64,000 nucleotides of DNA, from the NCBI RefSeq assembly GCF_000718775.1, contig NZ_JOCB01000033.1, forward strand, positions 1 through 64,000. The letters run 5' to 3'. This document shows, in pieces, positions 46,093 to 55,252 of this stretch. Source of the stretch: Streptomyces sp. NRRL S-31 (lineage in GTDB: Bacteria; Actinomycetota; Actinomycetes; Streptomycetales; Streptomycetaceae). Within the stretch, counting starts at the first letter, position 1. Each line of letters starts with the position of its first letter. A program made the translations under genes and the position numbers. Under the pieces are notes generated by a model, which had not been told where the DNA came from, did not search any database, and worked only from the letters and a program-made list of their open reading frames with translations.

Positions 46093-46186
46093 TGAGCCGT
46101 AGTGGCCGTAGGTGACCGCTGTCTGACTGGGGGTGCGAGACCTTTGATGCCTAGGATGTCTAGAGATGATCGAGGGAGAAGTCTGG

Positions 46187-46945
46187 ATGAGCAGCCGGGA
46201 CTCGGGGCGCCAGCCCAAATATCAGCGCATCGCCGCGGAGTTGCGTGCGGCTGTCGAGGCCGGACGGTACGGGCCGGGCGACCGGCTCCCCGGTGAGAAC
46301 GACCTGATGGCCGCGCACGGGGTCGCCCGGATGACGGCTCGGCAGGCGCTGGGTGTGCTCCAGGCGGAGGGCATCGCCGAGGCGCGCAAGGGCGCCGGGG
46401 TGTTCGTCCGGGACTTCCGGCCCGTCCGCCGCCGCGGAATCGAGCGTCTCGCGCGTGCGCGGTGGGGTGAGGGGCGCTCGGTGTGGTCGGCCGACATCGG
46501 TGACCGGGAGCTGGTTGTCGACTCCGTGGAGGTGTCGGAAGGGGTGGCGCCGGCCGTCGTGGCGGCGGTCATGGGACTGGAGGAGGGTGTGACCGTCTGC
46601 ATTCGACGGCGTCGCTTCGTCCTCGACGGCAAGCCGGTGCTGTTGTCCACGTCCTACCTTCCGGCCGACCTCGTGGCGGGCTCCCCGATCACGCGGCCGG
46701 AGACGGGGCCCGGTGGAACGTACGCCAGGCTCGCGGACCTCGGTCACGGTCCGGTCCGCTTCCGTGAGGAGATCCGTTCCCGGATGCCCGCACAGGGGGA
46801 AGCCGAGCGGCTGGCGCTGCCGTCCGGAGTGCCGGTGGTGCTGATCGTGCGCACCGCCTTCGATGCCGAGCGGCGGGTCGTCGAGGTGAACGAGATGGTG
46901 CTGGACTCGGCCGCTTATGTGCTGGAGTACGACTTCGAGGCATGA
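46187..46945 (+). CDS. GntR-family regulator (HutC/UTRA subfamily)
   Basis: A 252-residue regulator. The winged helix-turn-helix lies at about residues 11-75 (KYQRIAAELRAAVEAGRYGPGDRLPGEN, then GVARMTARQALGVLQAEG). A UTRA-type ligand domain follows (about 95-245), ending FDAERRVVEVNEMVLDSAAYVLEYDF, the usual HutC tail. ATG 46187 is chosen for its GGGAGAAG site; an ATG at 46166 lies inside an operator half site. It probably regulates itself and the ATPase through the TCTAGA-centred palindromes. Related KorSA proteins control integrative elements and plasmids, relevant to the flanking direct repeats. Confidence 0.87.
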   Translation: MSSRDSGRQPKYQRIAAELRAAVEAGRYGPGDRLPGENDLMAAHGVARMTARQALGVLQAEGIAEARKGAGVFVRDFRPVRRRGIERLARARWGEGRSVWSADIGDRELVVDSVEVSEGVAPAVVAAVMGLEEGVTVCIRRRRFVLDGKPVLLSTSYLPADLVAGSPITRPETGPGGTYARLADLGHGPVRFREEIRSRMPAQGEAERLALPSGVPVVLIVRTAFDAERRVVEVNEMVLDSAAYVLEYDFEA

Positions 46946-47276
46946 ACCGTGTGGCCGCCGCACAGGCGGCAAGTGCGGTGCGTTCCGCATGACTTGACGT
47001 CGTGAGGTGCCGACTTGGCCGGGCGGTCGCTCCGTCCGGTCGCGTTGGCACCTCGGTCGTCCTCGTACTCCCCGCCGTACTCCGCATGTTCGCCCCCACC
47101 CACCTGGGCTGAACGGGGGCGGCAGCGGCGGCTCGGTGCCCCCTCGGCGGTCCGGGCAACCCCTTTTCCGAACGCGCGTGCAACTTTCGATCCCCTTGGC
47201 GAGTCCAGTCAGGTAGCGCACGGGTGCGCTCAACGGCGTTCAGGGGGACGCCCGTACGACGTTCGAGGGGAAATTC
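46946..47276. other. 331-bp gap with second copy of the direct repeat
   Basis: I see no gene here. The centre is a near-perfect copy (47061-47129) of the 3' end of the ThDP-enzyme gene, including its stop. The right end carries the promoter region and the GAGGGGAAATTC ribosome site of the beta-lactamase-fold gene. Confidence 0.75.
47061..47129. repeat. 69-bp direct repeat, copy 2
   Basis: Differs from copy 1 (45498-45566) only by C for T and G for T. The two copies bracket the ATPase/GntR pair. Similarity continues patchily a few bases to the left (CCTCGGT). Confidence 0.88.
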
Positions 47277-48200
47277 ATGACTTACCGGACATCCGGTCGG
47301 GCCGGTGTGCTCGCGGCCGCCGTCAGTGCCGCGCTGCTCATACCGGCCGTCACCGCCGCCACCCCGGCCGCCGCGGCCACGCCGGCCGTGGCCTGCACCT
47401 CCGCCAAGGCGGGCCTGGCCGACAAACTGAAGAAGGACATCACGGCCGCGCTGGCGAACCGCAAGGGCACCGTCGCCATCGGTCTGTACGACCGCAGCAC
47501 CAAGACGACCTGCACGCTGCGGGCCACCAGCGCCTACGACTCGGCCAGCACCGTCAAGGTCACCGTGCTCGCCACGCTGCTGTGGGACGCCAAGAAGCAC
47601 AACCGGTACCTGACGACCACCGAGCAGTCGCTCGCCAAGGCCATGATCACGCAGTCGGACAACAACGCGACCAGCAAGCTGTGGAAGCAGCTGGGCACGA
47701 CGAAGATCAAGGGCTTCCTGGCCGCCGCGGGCATGACCAAGACCGTGCCGGGCGCGAACGGCTACTGGGGGCTGACGCAGGAGAACGTGGGCGACGAGCA
47801 GAAGCTCCTCAAGCTGATCACCGCCAGGAACAGCGTGCTCAGCGACAACTCCCGCGCCTACATCCTGAAGCTGATGGGCCAGGTCGTCTCCTCGCAGCGC
47901 TGGGGCACCCCGGCCGGCGCTCCGTCCCAGGTCGCCGTGCACGTCAAGAACGGCTGGCTCCAGCGCTCCACCCACGGCTGGCGGGTGCACAGCCTGGGCA
48001 CCTTCAACGGCGCCGGCCACGACTACATGATCACGGTGCTCACGCAGGACAACAGCACCATGGACTACGGCGTCACCACCATCCAGAACGTGGCCAAGGC
48101 GATCCACAAGGACCTGGTGCCGACCACCGCGGGCGTCACCCGCTTCACCCCGACCAGCGAGCCGCGCGAGGCGTTCGTCGCCGTGCCGCCGCAGGGCTGA
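47277..48200 (+). CDS. secreted class A beta-lactamase-fold serine hydrolase
   Basis: A 307-residue protein with a Sec signal (about 35 residues, ending near AAAATPA). It has the penicilloyl-hydrolase motifs S-T-V-K (Ser91, Lys94) and S-D-N (127-129). The third motif reads K-N-G (224-226) instead of the usual KTG. The class A omega-loop E166 motif is not evident. It may therefore be an enzyme of the beta-lactamase superfamily with another function (DD-peptidase or esterase). Two cysteines lie in the mature part. ATG 47277 has a GAGGGGA ribosome site. The last codons are duplicated after the stop. Confidence 0.82.
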   Translation: MTYRTSGRAGVLAAAVSAALLIPAVTAATPAAAATPAVACTSAKAGLADKLKKDITAALANRKGTVAIGLYDRSTKTTCTLRATSAYDSASTVKVTVLATLLWDAKKHNRYLTTTEQSLAKAMITQSDNNATSKLWKQLGTTKIKGFLAAAGMTKTVPGANGYWGLTQENVGDEQKLLKLITARNSVLSDNSRAYILKLMGQVVSSQRWGTPAGAPSQVAVHVKNGWLQRSTHGWRVHSLGTFNGAGHDYMITVLTQDNSTMDYGVTTIQNVAKAIHKDLVPTTAGVTRFTPTSEPREAFVAVPPQG

Positions 48201-48231
48201 TCCAAGCCGTGCCGCCGCAGGGCTGATCCAA
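48180..48231 (+). repeat. 26-bp exact tandem duplication over a stop codon
   Basis: Two identical 26-base units (48180-48205 and 48206-48231) each contain codons for AVPPQG and TGA of the beta-lactamase-fold gene. The second is untranslated. Confidence 0.93.
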
Positions 48232-48312
48232 AGGGAAGACAGGGCCGCTGCGGGGGCGATCTTTTACGGCACGGCTTCCCCACGGACACACTTCCGTCCT
48301 ACGGTCCCCCGC

Positions 48313-49347
48313 ATGCACCTCAGAACCGTACTCACCGGCCTCGTCGCCGGCCTGGCGGCGGCCACCTGCCTCACCGCCGGGCCGGCCGCCGCCGACTCGC
48401 ACGCCGGCCGGACCGGCCAGGACTGTTCGCCGTACGTCTCGCTCGACCGCTTCTCCGACGCGCTCGACAAGACGACGTACGACGGCTCCTACGTCGGCAA
48501 CTTCTCCGCCCTCGCCACCGACCGGGACGGCTCGCTCGCGGCCCTGTCGGACCGCTCGGACCTGTTCCGCCTGGACGCGCGCACCCTCCGGCCGAAGGCC
48601 GTCGTCCACCTGGCCGACGAGAACGGCGCCGACCTGGACTCCGAGGGCCTCGTCATCGACCGCGACGGCACCCGGCTCATCAGCTCCGAGGTCGAGCCCT
48701 CCGTGCGCCGCTACTCCGCCGACGGCAAGATCCTCGACCGGCTGCCGGTGCCGCCCGCGCTCCGGGTCACCCCGGCGGGCCGGGCCGCCGTCAACCAGAC
48801 CTTCGAGGGCCTGACCATGCTGCCCGGCGGCCACACCCTGCTGGCCTCCATGGAGTACGCGATAGCGGGTGACAGCACCGGGACCCTCCGCTTCCAGACC
48901 TGGGAGCGCCACCGGGGACGCTTCGTGCTCGGCGCCCAGTACGCCTACCGCACCGACGCCGCCGGCCTCGGCGTCCCCGAGGTCCAGGCCATCCCCGACG
49001 GCCGCCTCCTCGTCCTGGAGCGCGGTTTCACCCCCGGCGTCGGCAACACGGTCCGCCTCTACCTGGCCGACCCCCGGCACGCCACGGACACCAGCGGCGT
49101 GGAGAACCTGACGGGCCAGGCCGGCGTCCGGCTGATCAAGAAGACCCTCCTGACGGACATCGTCAGCTGCCCCTCCCTGGGTGCCACCGCGAAGCAGCCC
49201 CAGCCCAATCCGCTGCTGGACAACATCGAGGGCATGACGATCACCGGCCGGGACGCCTCGGGCCGCCTGAAGGTCCTTCTGGTGAGCGACGACAACCACA
49301 ACGCGGAACAGACCACCCGCTTCTACTACCTGCGGGTACGCGTCTGA
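48313..49347 (+). CDS. secreted esterase-like/phytase-like beta-propeller protein
   Basis: A 344-residue protein with a Sec signal (MHLRTVLTGLVAGLAAATCL, cleavage near AAA/DSH). The rest fits the 'esterase-like activity of phytase' family: NFSALATDRDGSLAALSDRS, DLDSEGLVIDRDGTRLISSE, FEGLTMLPGGHTLLASME and LDNIEGMTITGRDASGRLKVLLVSDDN. These form the repeated blades with acidic loops. The substrate is not known. ATG 48313. Confidence 0.82.
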   Translation: MHLRTVLTGLVAGLAAATCLTAGPAAADSHAGRTGQDCSPYVSLDRFSDALDKTTYDGSYVGNFSALATDRDGSLAALSDRSDLFRLDARTLRPKAVVHLADENGADLDSEGLVIDRDGTRLISSEVEPSVRRYSADGKILDRLPVPPALRVTPAGRAAVNQTFEGLTMLPGGHTLLASMEYAIAGDSTGTLRFQTWERHRGRFVLGAQYAYRTDAAGLGVPEVQAIPDGRLLVLERGFTPGVGNTVRLYLADPRHATDTSGVENLTGQAGVRLIKKTLLTDIVSCPSLGATAKQPQPNPLLDNIEGMTITGRDASGRLKVLLVSDDNHNAEQTTRFYYLRVRV

Positions 49348-49439
49348 CCGCGGCCCCCGGCCTTGTTGCGGAGGGATGAAATCCGCTCCCTTCGGCGTTG
49401 GTGTCTTCCGGACGAGCAGGACGACAGGAAGGCACCGGC

Positions 49440-52400
49440 GTGGTACCGCAACGGGGATGGGCGAGACGGCTGGCGGGCTATGCCTGGCGCTACCCGGCGG
49501 ACGTGATCCTCGCCCTCGGCTCCTCGCTCGCCGGCATGGCGGTCATGGCCGTCGTCCCGCTGATCACCAAGGTGATCATCGACGATGTGATCGGCGGCCA
49601 CACCCGCGCCATGGCCCCCTGGGCCGGTGCCCTGGTCGGCGCGGCCGTCCTCGTCTACGTCCTCACCTACGTCCGCCGCTTCTACGGCGGCCGGCTCGCC
49701 CTGGACGTCCAGCACGACCTGCGGACCGCGATGTACGCCACGATCACCCGGCTGGACGGCCGCCGTCAGGACGAGCTGTCCACCGGGCAGGTCGTCGGCC
49801 GGGCCACCAGCGACCTCCAGCTGATCCAGGGCCTGCTCTTCATGCTCCCGATGACCATCGGGAACGTGCTGCTCTTCCTGATCTCCCTGGGGATCATGGC
49901 GTGGCTGTCACCGCCGCTGACCCTGGTCGCCCTGGCCGTCGCGCCCGCCCTCGGCTGGATCGCCAGACGCAGCCGCAGCAGGCTGCACCCCGCCACCTGG
50001 TACGCGCAGGCCCAGGCCGCCGCCGTGGCCGGCGTGGTGGACGGCGCGGTGAGCGGCGTCCGGGTGGTGAAGGGCTTCGGACAGGAGGACCAGGAGACCG
50101 GCAAGCTGCGCGAGGTCGGCCGCCGGCTGTTCGCGGGCCGCCTGCGCACGATCCGCCTGAACAGCAGGTTCACCCCGGCGCTCCAGGCCGTCCCGGCGCT
50201 CGGCCAGGTCGCCATGCTGGCCCTCGGCGGCTGGCTCGCCGTACGCGGCCACATCACGCTCGGCACCTTCGTCGCCTTCTCCACCTACCTGGCCCAGCTG
50301 GTCGGCCCGGTCCGGATGCTCGCCATGGTGCTCACCGTCGGCCAGCAGGCCCGGGCCGGCACCGAGCGCGTGCTGGAGCTGATCGACACCGAGCCGACGC
50401 TGAAGGACGGCACCAAGGAGCTGCCCGCCGACGCGCCCGCGACCGTCGAGTTCGACGACGTCTCCTTCGGCTACCACCACGACCGCCCCGTCCTCCAAGG
50501 GCTCAGCTTCGAGATCCGGTCCGGCGAGACCCTCGCCGTCGTCGGCTCCTCCGGCTCCGGCAAGTCGACCGTCTCCCTGCTCCTGCCGCGCTTCTACGAC
50601 GTCACCCACGGCGCCGTCCTGATCGGCGGCCATGACGTCCGCGAGCTGACCCTGGACTCGCTGCGGGCCGCGATCGGACTCGTCCCCGAAGATTCGTTCC
50701 TCTTCTCGGACACCGTCCGGAACAACATCGCCTACGGCCGCCCGGACGCCACCGCGGAGGAGATCGAGGCCGCCGCCCGCGCCGCCCAGGCGGACCGTTT
50801 CATCGCCGAGCTGCCCGACGGCTACGACACCAAGGTCGGCGAACAGGGCCTCACCCTCTCCGGCGGCCAGCGCCAGCGCATCGCGCTCGCCCGCGCCCTG
50901 CTCACCGACCCGCGCCTGCTCGTCCTCGACGACGCCACCTCCGCCGTCGACGCCCGGGTGGAACACGAGATCCACGAGGCCCTCAAGCACGTCATGCGGG
51001 GCCGTACCACCCTGCTCATCGCCCACCGCCGCTCCACCCTGAACCTCGCCGACCGCATCGCCGTCCTGGACGGCGGCCGGCTCGCCGACCTCGGCACCCA
51101 CGAGGAGCTCCAGGAGCGCTCCGCCCTCTACCGCCGCCTGCTCGCCGACCCGGACGAACTGGGCGGGGTCTCCCCGGGCCGCGCCCCGGCGGCCGAACCC
51201 GCCGAGGACACCTCCCTCCGCGAGGAGCTGGACGCCGAGTTCGACGCCGAGCGGGGCGTCACCCCCCGGCTGTGGACCGGCGACCGCGCACCCAGGGACC
51301 TGGCGCTCGCCGGCACCCCGGCCACCCCGGAACTGCTCGCCCAGGTCGAGGCGCTGCCCCCGGCCGACGACACCCCGGACATCGACGAGAGCCGCGCGGT
51401 CCTGCCCGAGGACTCCTACGGCCTGCGCCGGCTGCTGCATGGCTTCCGGCTGCCCCTGCTGGTCAGCCTGCTGCTGGTCGCCGTGGACGCGGGCGCGGGC
51501 CTGCTGCTGCCGGTGCTGATCCGGCACGGCATCGACTCCGGTGTCACCAGGATGGCGACCGGCGCGGTGTGGTCCGCCTCCCTGCTCGCCCTGCTGACCG
51601 TGCTGGTGCAGTGGGCCGCGCAGATCGGCGAGACCCGGATGACCGGCCGCACCGGCGAACGCGTCCTGTACTCCCTGCGCCTGAAGATCTTCGCCCAGCT
51701 CCAGCGGCTCGGCCTGGACTACTACGAGCGCGAGCTGACCGGCCGGATCATGACCCGCATGACGACCGACGTCGACGCCCTGTCGACGTTCCTCCAGACG
51801 GGGCTGGTCACGGCGTTCGTCTCGGTCGTCACCTTCTTCGGCATCATGGTCGCCCTGCTGGTGCTCGACGTGCGGCTCGCCCTCGTCGTCTTCGCCACCC
51901 TGCCCCCGCTGGCCGTGGCCACCTTCTTCTTCCGCCGGGCCAGCGTGAAGGCGTACGAACTCGCCCGCGAGCGCGTCTCGACGGTCAACGCCGACCTCCA
52001 GGAGACCGTCGCCGGGCTGCGGATCGTGCAGGCCTTCCGGCGGGAGCGGGACGGCGGACGGCGGTTCGCCGGGCGCAGCGCGGACTACCGCCGCGCCCGC
52101 ATCCGCGGCCAGCGGCTGATATCGGTCTACTTCCCGTTCGTCCAGCTGCTCTCCTCGGTCGCCGCGGCGGCCGTGCTGATCGCGGGCGCGGGCCGGGTGG
52201 AGGCGGCCACCCTCACCACCGGCGCGCTGGTGGCCTACCTGCTCTACATCGACCTGTTCTTCGCCCCCGTCCAGCAGCTCTCCCAGGTCTTCGACGGCTA
52301 CCAGCAGGCCACCGTCTCGCTGGGCCGCATCCAGGAGCTGCTGCGCGAGCCCACCTCCACGCGCTCCGCCGGCGAACCCCTCGACGTGCTCTCCCTGCGG

Positions 52401-53168
52401 GGCGACATCGCCTTCGAGGACGTGCGCTTCGCGTACGGCCCCGCGGACGCGCCCGAGGAGGCCCTGTCCGGCATCGACCTCGCCATCCCGGCGGGGCAGA
52501 CGGTGGCCTTCGTCGGCGAGACCGGCGCCGGCAAGTCGACCCTCGTCAAGCTGGTCGCGCGGTTCTACGACCCGACCGCCGGGCGGGTCACGGTCGACGG
52601 CACGGACCTGCGCGACCTGGACCTCACCGCCTACCGGCACCGGCTCGGGGTCGTGCCGCAGGAGGCGTACCTCTTCCCGGGCACCGTCCGCGACGCCATC
52701 GCCTACGGCCGTCCCGACGCCACCGACGCCGAGGTGGAGGCGGCGGCCCGGGCGGTCGGCGCGCACGAGATGATCGCCCTGCTGGAGGGCGGTTACCTGC
52801 ACGAGGTCGCCGAACGCGGACGCAACCTCTCGGCGGGCCAGCGCCAGCTGATCGCCCTCGCCCGCGCCGAACTGGTCGACCCGGACATCCTGCTCCTGGA
52901 CGAGGCCACGGCCGCCCTCGACCTGGCCACCGAGGCGCAGGTCAACCAGGCCACCGACCGCCTGGCGGGCCGCCGCACCACCCTGGTGGTCGCGCACCGG
53001 CTGACCACGGCGGCGCGCGCCGACCGGGTGGTGGTCATGGACCACGGGCGGGTCGCCGAGGACGGCACCCACGAGGAGCTGCTGGCCCGCGGCGGCCGGT
53101 ACGCCGAGCTGTGGCGGACCTTCGTCGGCCGGTCGGAGCCGGAGGAGCCGGTGGGCGTGACCCGCTGA
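49440..53168 (+). CDS. fused heterodimer-type ABC exporter (TMD-NBD-TMD-NBD)
   Basis: A 1242-residue protein with two complete ABC exporter halves joined by an acidic linker (about residues 570-660). NBD1 has Walker [10 protein letters not shown] (369-377), signature LSGGQ (473-477) and Walker B ending LVLDD, so position 498 is Asp instead of catalytic Glu. NBD2 has Walker [10 protein letters not shown] (1026-1034), signature LSAGQ (1130-1134) and canonical LLLDE with Glu1155. NBD1's Walker B and NBD2's signature share one ATP site, so that site is degenerate and the other intact, as in heterodimeric multidrug exporters. GTG 49440 follows GGAAGG. The substrate could be a lipid or drug. Confidence 0.92.
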   Translation: MVPQRGWARRLAGYAWRYPADVILALGSSLAGMAVMAVVPLITKVIIDDVIGGHTRAMAPWAGALVGAAVLVYVLTYVRRFYGGRLALDVQHDLRTAMYATITRLDGRRQDELSTGQVVGRATSDLQLIQGLLFMLPMTIGNVLLFLISLGIMAWLSPPLTLVALAVAPALGWIARRSRSRLHPATWYAQAQAAAVAGVVDGAVSGVRVVKGFGQEDQETGKLREVGRRLFAGRLRTIRLNSRFTPALQAVPALGQVAMLALGGWLAVRGHITLGTFVAFSTYLAQLVGPVRMLAMVLTVGQQARAGTERVLELIDTEPTLKDGTKELPADAPATVEFDDVSFGYHHDRPVLQGLSFEIRSGETLAVVGSSGSGKSTVSLLLPRFYDVTHGAVLIGGHDVRELTLDSLRAAIGLVPEDSFLFSDTVRNNIAYGRPDATAEEIEAAARAAQADRFIAELPDGYDTKVGEQGLTLSGGQRQRIALARALLTDPRLLVLDDATSAVDARVEHEIHEALKHVMRGRTTLLIAHRRSTLNLADRIAVLDGGRLADLGTHEELQERSALYRRLLADPDELGGVSPGRAPAAEPAEDTSLREELDAEFDAERGVTPRLWTGDRAPRDLALAGTPATPELLAQVEALPPADDTPDIDESRAVLPEDSYGLRRLLHGFRLPLLVSLLLVAVDAGAGLLLPVLIRHGIDSGVTRMATGAVWSASLLALLTVLVQWAAQIGETRMTGRTGERVLYSLRLKIFAQLQRLGLDYYERELTGRIMTRMTTDVDALSTFLQTGLVTAFVSVVTFFGIMVALLVLDVRLALVVFATLPPLAVATFFFRRASVKAYELARERVSTVNADLQETVAGLRIVQAFRRERDGGRRFAGRSADYRRARIRGQRLISVYFPFVQLLSSVAAAAVLIAGAGRVEAATLTTGALVAYLLYIDLFFAPVQQLSQVFDGYQQATVSLGRIQELLREPTSTRSAGEPLDVLSLRGDIAFEDVRFAYGPADAPEEALSGIDLAIPAGQTVAFVGETGAGKSTLVKLVARFYDPTAGRVTVDGTDLRDLDLTAYRHRLGVVPQEAYLFPGTVRDAIAYGRPDATDAEVEAAARAVGAHEMIALLEGGYLHEVAERGRNLSAGQRQLIALARAELVDPDILLLDEATAALDLATEAQVNQATDRLAGRRTTLVVAHRLTTAARADRVVVMDHGRVAEDGTHEELLARGGRYAELWRTFVGRSEPEEPVGVTR

Positions 53169-53278
53169 GGGATCGGGCCGGGGCGGATCGCTGACGGCCG
53201 TGCAACCATCCGACACATCCGCGCGTCCGTACAGCAGTACGGGCACGGGGGTGTGCGAGCGGTACGGGGAGGACGACA

Positions 53279-53668
53279 GTGGGCAGTGGTGCGATACGCC
53301 GGCGGATGGCGCTCGGTGCGGCCGTGCTGGCCGCGTCCGGCGCGTTGGCGCTGACGGCGACGGGGACGGCGCAGGCCGCGTCCGGCGGCTGCGGCGGGCG
53401 CGAGGTGCGGACGCTGCCGTTCAAGACCGGTGTCACCCACGTCTACAAGCGCGACGGCTACCTCTGCGCCGTCACCGTCGCCAGACACCCCGGGTCCGCC
53501 CGGACCATGTCGGTCAGCGTCCAGGCCCGGGGCAGCCGGCCGGTCGTGGACCAGGGCCGCTACAGGATCCAGGCCGGCCCGGTGACCGTGCAGGCCGGCC
53601 ACCGCTGCGTCTGGATCAAGGGCGCGGTGGGCGGGTCCTCGGTCAGCTCCGGCTGGATCCTGTGCTGA
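53279..53668 (+). CDS. small secreted Cys-containing protein
   Basis: A 129-residue protein with a Sec signal (GAIRRRMALGAAVLAASGALA, cleavage after AQA near residue 33). The mature domain of about 95 residues is beta-rich with four cysteines (GGCGG, YLCAV, HRCVW and the terminal LC), which probably form two disulfides. No family is recognised. GTG 53279 follows GGGGAGGACGACA. The gene ends in a run of octamer repeats whose first unit contains the stop. Confidence 0.75.
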   Translation: MGSGAIRRRMALGAAVLAASGALALTATGTAQAASGGCGGREVRTLPFKTGVTHVYKRDGYLCAVTVARHPGSARTMSVSVQARGSRPVVDQGRYRIQAGPVTVQAGHRCVWIKGAVGGSSVSSGWILC

Positions 53669-53712
53669 GCCGCTGAGCCGCTGAGCCGCTGAGCCGCTGA
53701 GCCGCTGAGCCG
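53665..53712 (+). repeat. six tandem copies of CTGAGCCG
   Basis: Six exact 8-base units begin at the stop codon of the small secreted protein. Each unit contains TGA. Confidence 0.95.
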
Positions 53713-53820
53713 GGTCCCCGGGCCTGGTACGTGGTCCGGGGGCCCGTCAACACCCCCTGGTGGGACAGCGGTTGCTGGGATAGCTTCCGGCGCACATCCG
53801 TCTCACAGGGGAGAGTGCGC

Positions 53821-55236
53821 ATGCGCAAGGCGCTCAGATGGCTGCTCGCGCTCCTGGTGTGCGTGGGCACGCCGGGCACGACGGCCGCCGCGGCCACCGC
53901 CGCCGCATCCGAGCCCACCGACATCAAGGACCGGCTCCTGTCGATACCCGGCATGAGCCTGATCGAGGAGAAGCCGTACCCCGGCTACCGCTACTTCGTC
54001 CTGAACTACACCCAGCCCGTCGACCACCGCCATCCGGACCGGGGCACCTTCCGGCAGCGGATCACCGTGCTGCACCGGGACACCAGCCGTCCCACGGTCT
54101 TCTACACCAGCGGCTACAACGTCTCCACGACCCCCTCGCGCCGCGAGCCCACCCAGATCGTGGACGGCAACCAGGTCTCCCTGGAGTACCGCTTCTTCAC
54201 CCCGTCCCGCCCCGACCCGGCCGACTGGTCCAAGCTCGACATCTGGCAGGCGGCGAGCGACCAGCACCGCGTGTACCGGGCGCTGAAGGGCATCTACCCC
54301 GCCAACTGGCTGGCCACCGGCGGCTCCAAGGGCGGCATGACGGCCACCTACTACGAGCGCTTCCACCCCGGTGACATGGCCGGCGTCGTCGCCTACGTGG
54401 CCCCGAACGACGTCGTGAACGACGAGGACTCGGCCTACGACCGGTTCTTCGCCCGCGTCGGCACCAAGGAGTGCCGGGACCGGCTGAACGCCGTACAGCG
54501 CGAGGCACTCATGCGGCGCGCGCCGCTGGAGCAGCGGTACGCGCGGTACGCGGCAGACGAGGGCTACACCTTCGACACCGTCGGCAGCCTGGACAAGGCC
54601 TACGAGGCGGTCGTCCTCGACTACGTCTGGGGCTTCTGGCAGTACAGCCTGCTGAAGGACTGCGACACGGTCCCGGCGGACGCGGCCACGGCGAGCGACG
54701 AGGAGATCTGGGACTCGGTCGACGCCATCTCCGGCTTCTCCGCCTACACCGACCAGGGCCTCGCGCAGTACACGCCGTACTACTACCAGGCGGGCACCCA
54801 GCTGGGCGCGCCGACCATCCACTTCCCGTACATCGAGAAGCGGCTGATCCGCTACGGCTACCAGCCGCCGCGCGAGTACGTGCCCCGCTCCGTCCCGATG
54901 CGCTTCCAGCCGGGGGCGATGCGGGACGTGGACACCTGGGTACGGCACCACGCCACGCGCATGCTCTTCGTCTACGGCCAGAACGACCCCTGGGGGTCGG
55001 AGCGCTTCCGGCTCGGCGCGGGCGCCCGTGACTCCTACGTCCTCACCGCGCCCGGCCTGAACCACGGGGCGAACGTGGCGGGCCTGGTCCCGGACCTAAG
55101 GAGCCTCGCCACGGCCCGCATCCTCGACTGGGCGGGCCTGCCGCCGGCCACCGTCGCCCAGGCCAGGCCGCTGGCCGGGTACGACGCGAAGCTGGACGTC
55201 CGGGACCCGGAACGGGAGCCCGCGCTCAGGCCCTGA
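53821..55236 (+). CDS. secreted S37-family (PS-10) aminopeptidase
   Basis: A 471-residue protein with a Sec signal (MRKALRWLLALLVCVGTPGT, cleavage near AAAS). It has the alpha/beta-hydrolase architecture of peptidase family S37. LATGGSKGGMTATYYERFHP gives nucleophile Ser169 in the G-x-S-x-G elbow, LFVYGQNDPWG the acid, and LTAPGLNHGANV the histidine. Members are Streptomyces tripeptidyl or prolyl aminopeptidases acting outside the cell. It is convergent with the GH3 gene 16 bases away. ATG 53821 follows GGGGAGAG. Confidence 0.88.
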   Translation: MRKALRWLLALLVCVGTPGTTAAAATAAASEPTDIKDRLLSIPGMSLIEEKPYPGYRYFVLNYTQPVDHRHPDRGTFRQRITVLHRDTSRPTVFYTSGYNVSTTPSRREPTQIVDGNQVSLEYRFFTPSRPDPADWSKLDIWQAASDQHRVYRALKGIYPANWLATGGSKGGMTATYYERFHPGDMAGVVAYVAPNDVVNDEDSAYDRFFARVGTKECRDRLNAVQREALMRRAPLEQRYARYAADEGYTFDTVGSLDKAYEAVVLDYVWGFWQYSLLKDCDTVPADAATASDEEIWDSVDAISGFSAYTDQGLAQYTPYYYQAGTQLGAPTIHFPYIEKRLIRYGYQPPREYVPRSVPMRFQPGAMRDVDTWVRHHATRMLFVYGQNDPWGSERFRLGAGARDSYVLTAPGLNHGANVAGLVPDLRSLATARILDWAGLPPATVAQARPLAGYDAKLDVRDPEREPALRP

Positions 55237-55252
55237 GCGGCTGAGCGGCCGG

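Noticed and set aside
46160..47233. A 357-codon minus-strand frame over the GntR gene
   Set aside because: It is antisense to a clear GntR protein. Its PPPFSPGG stretch is only the second copy of the 69-bp repeat.
49908..53246. A 1112-codon frame antisense to the ABC exporter
   Set aside because: It is a GC-skew shadow with repetitive Gly/Gln/Val/Arg composition and no domain, opposite a clear transporter.
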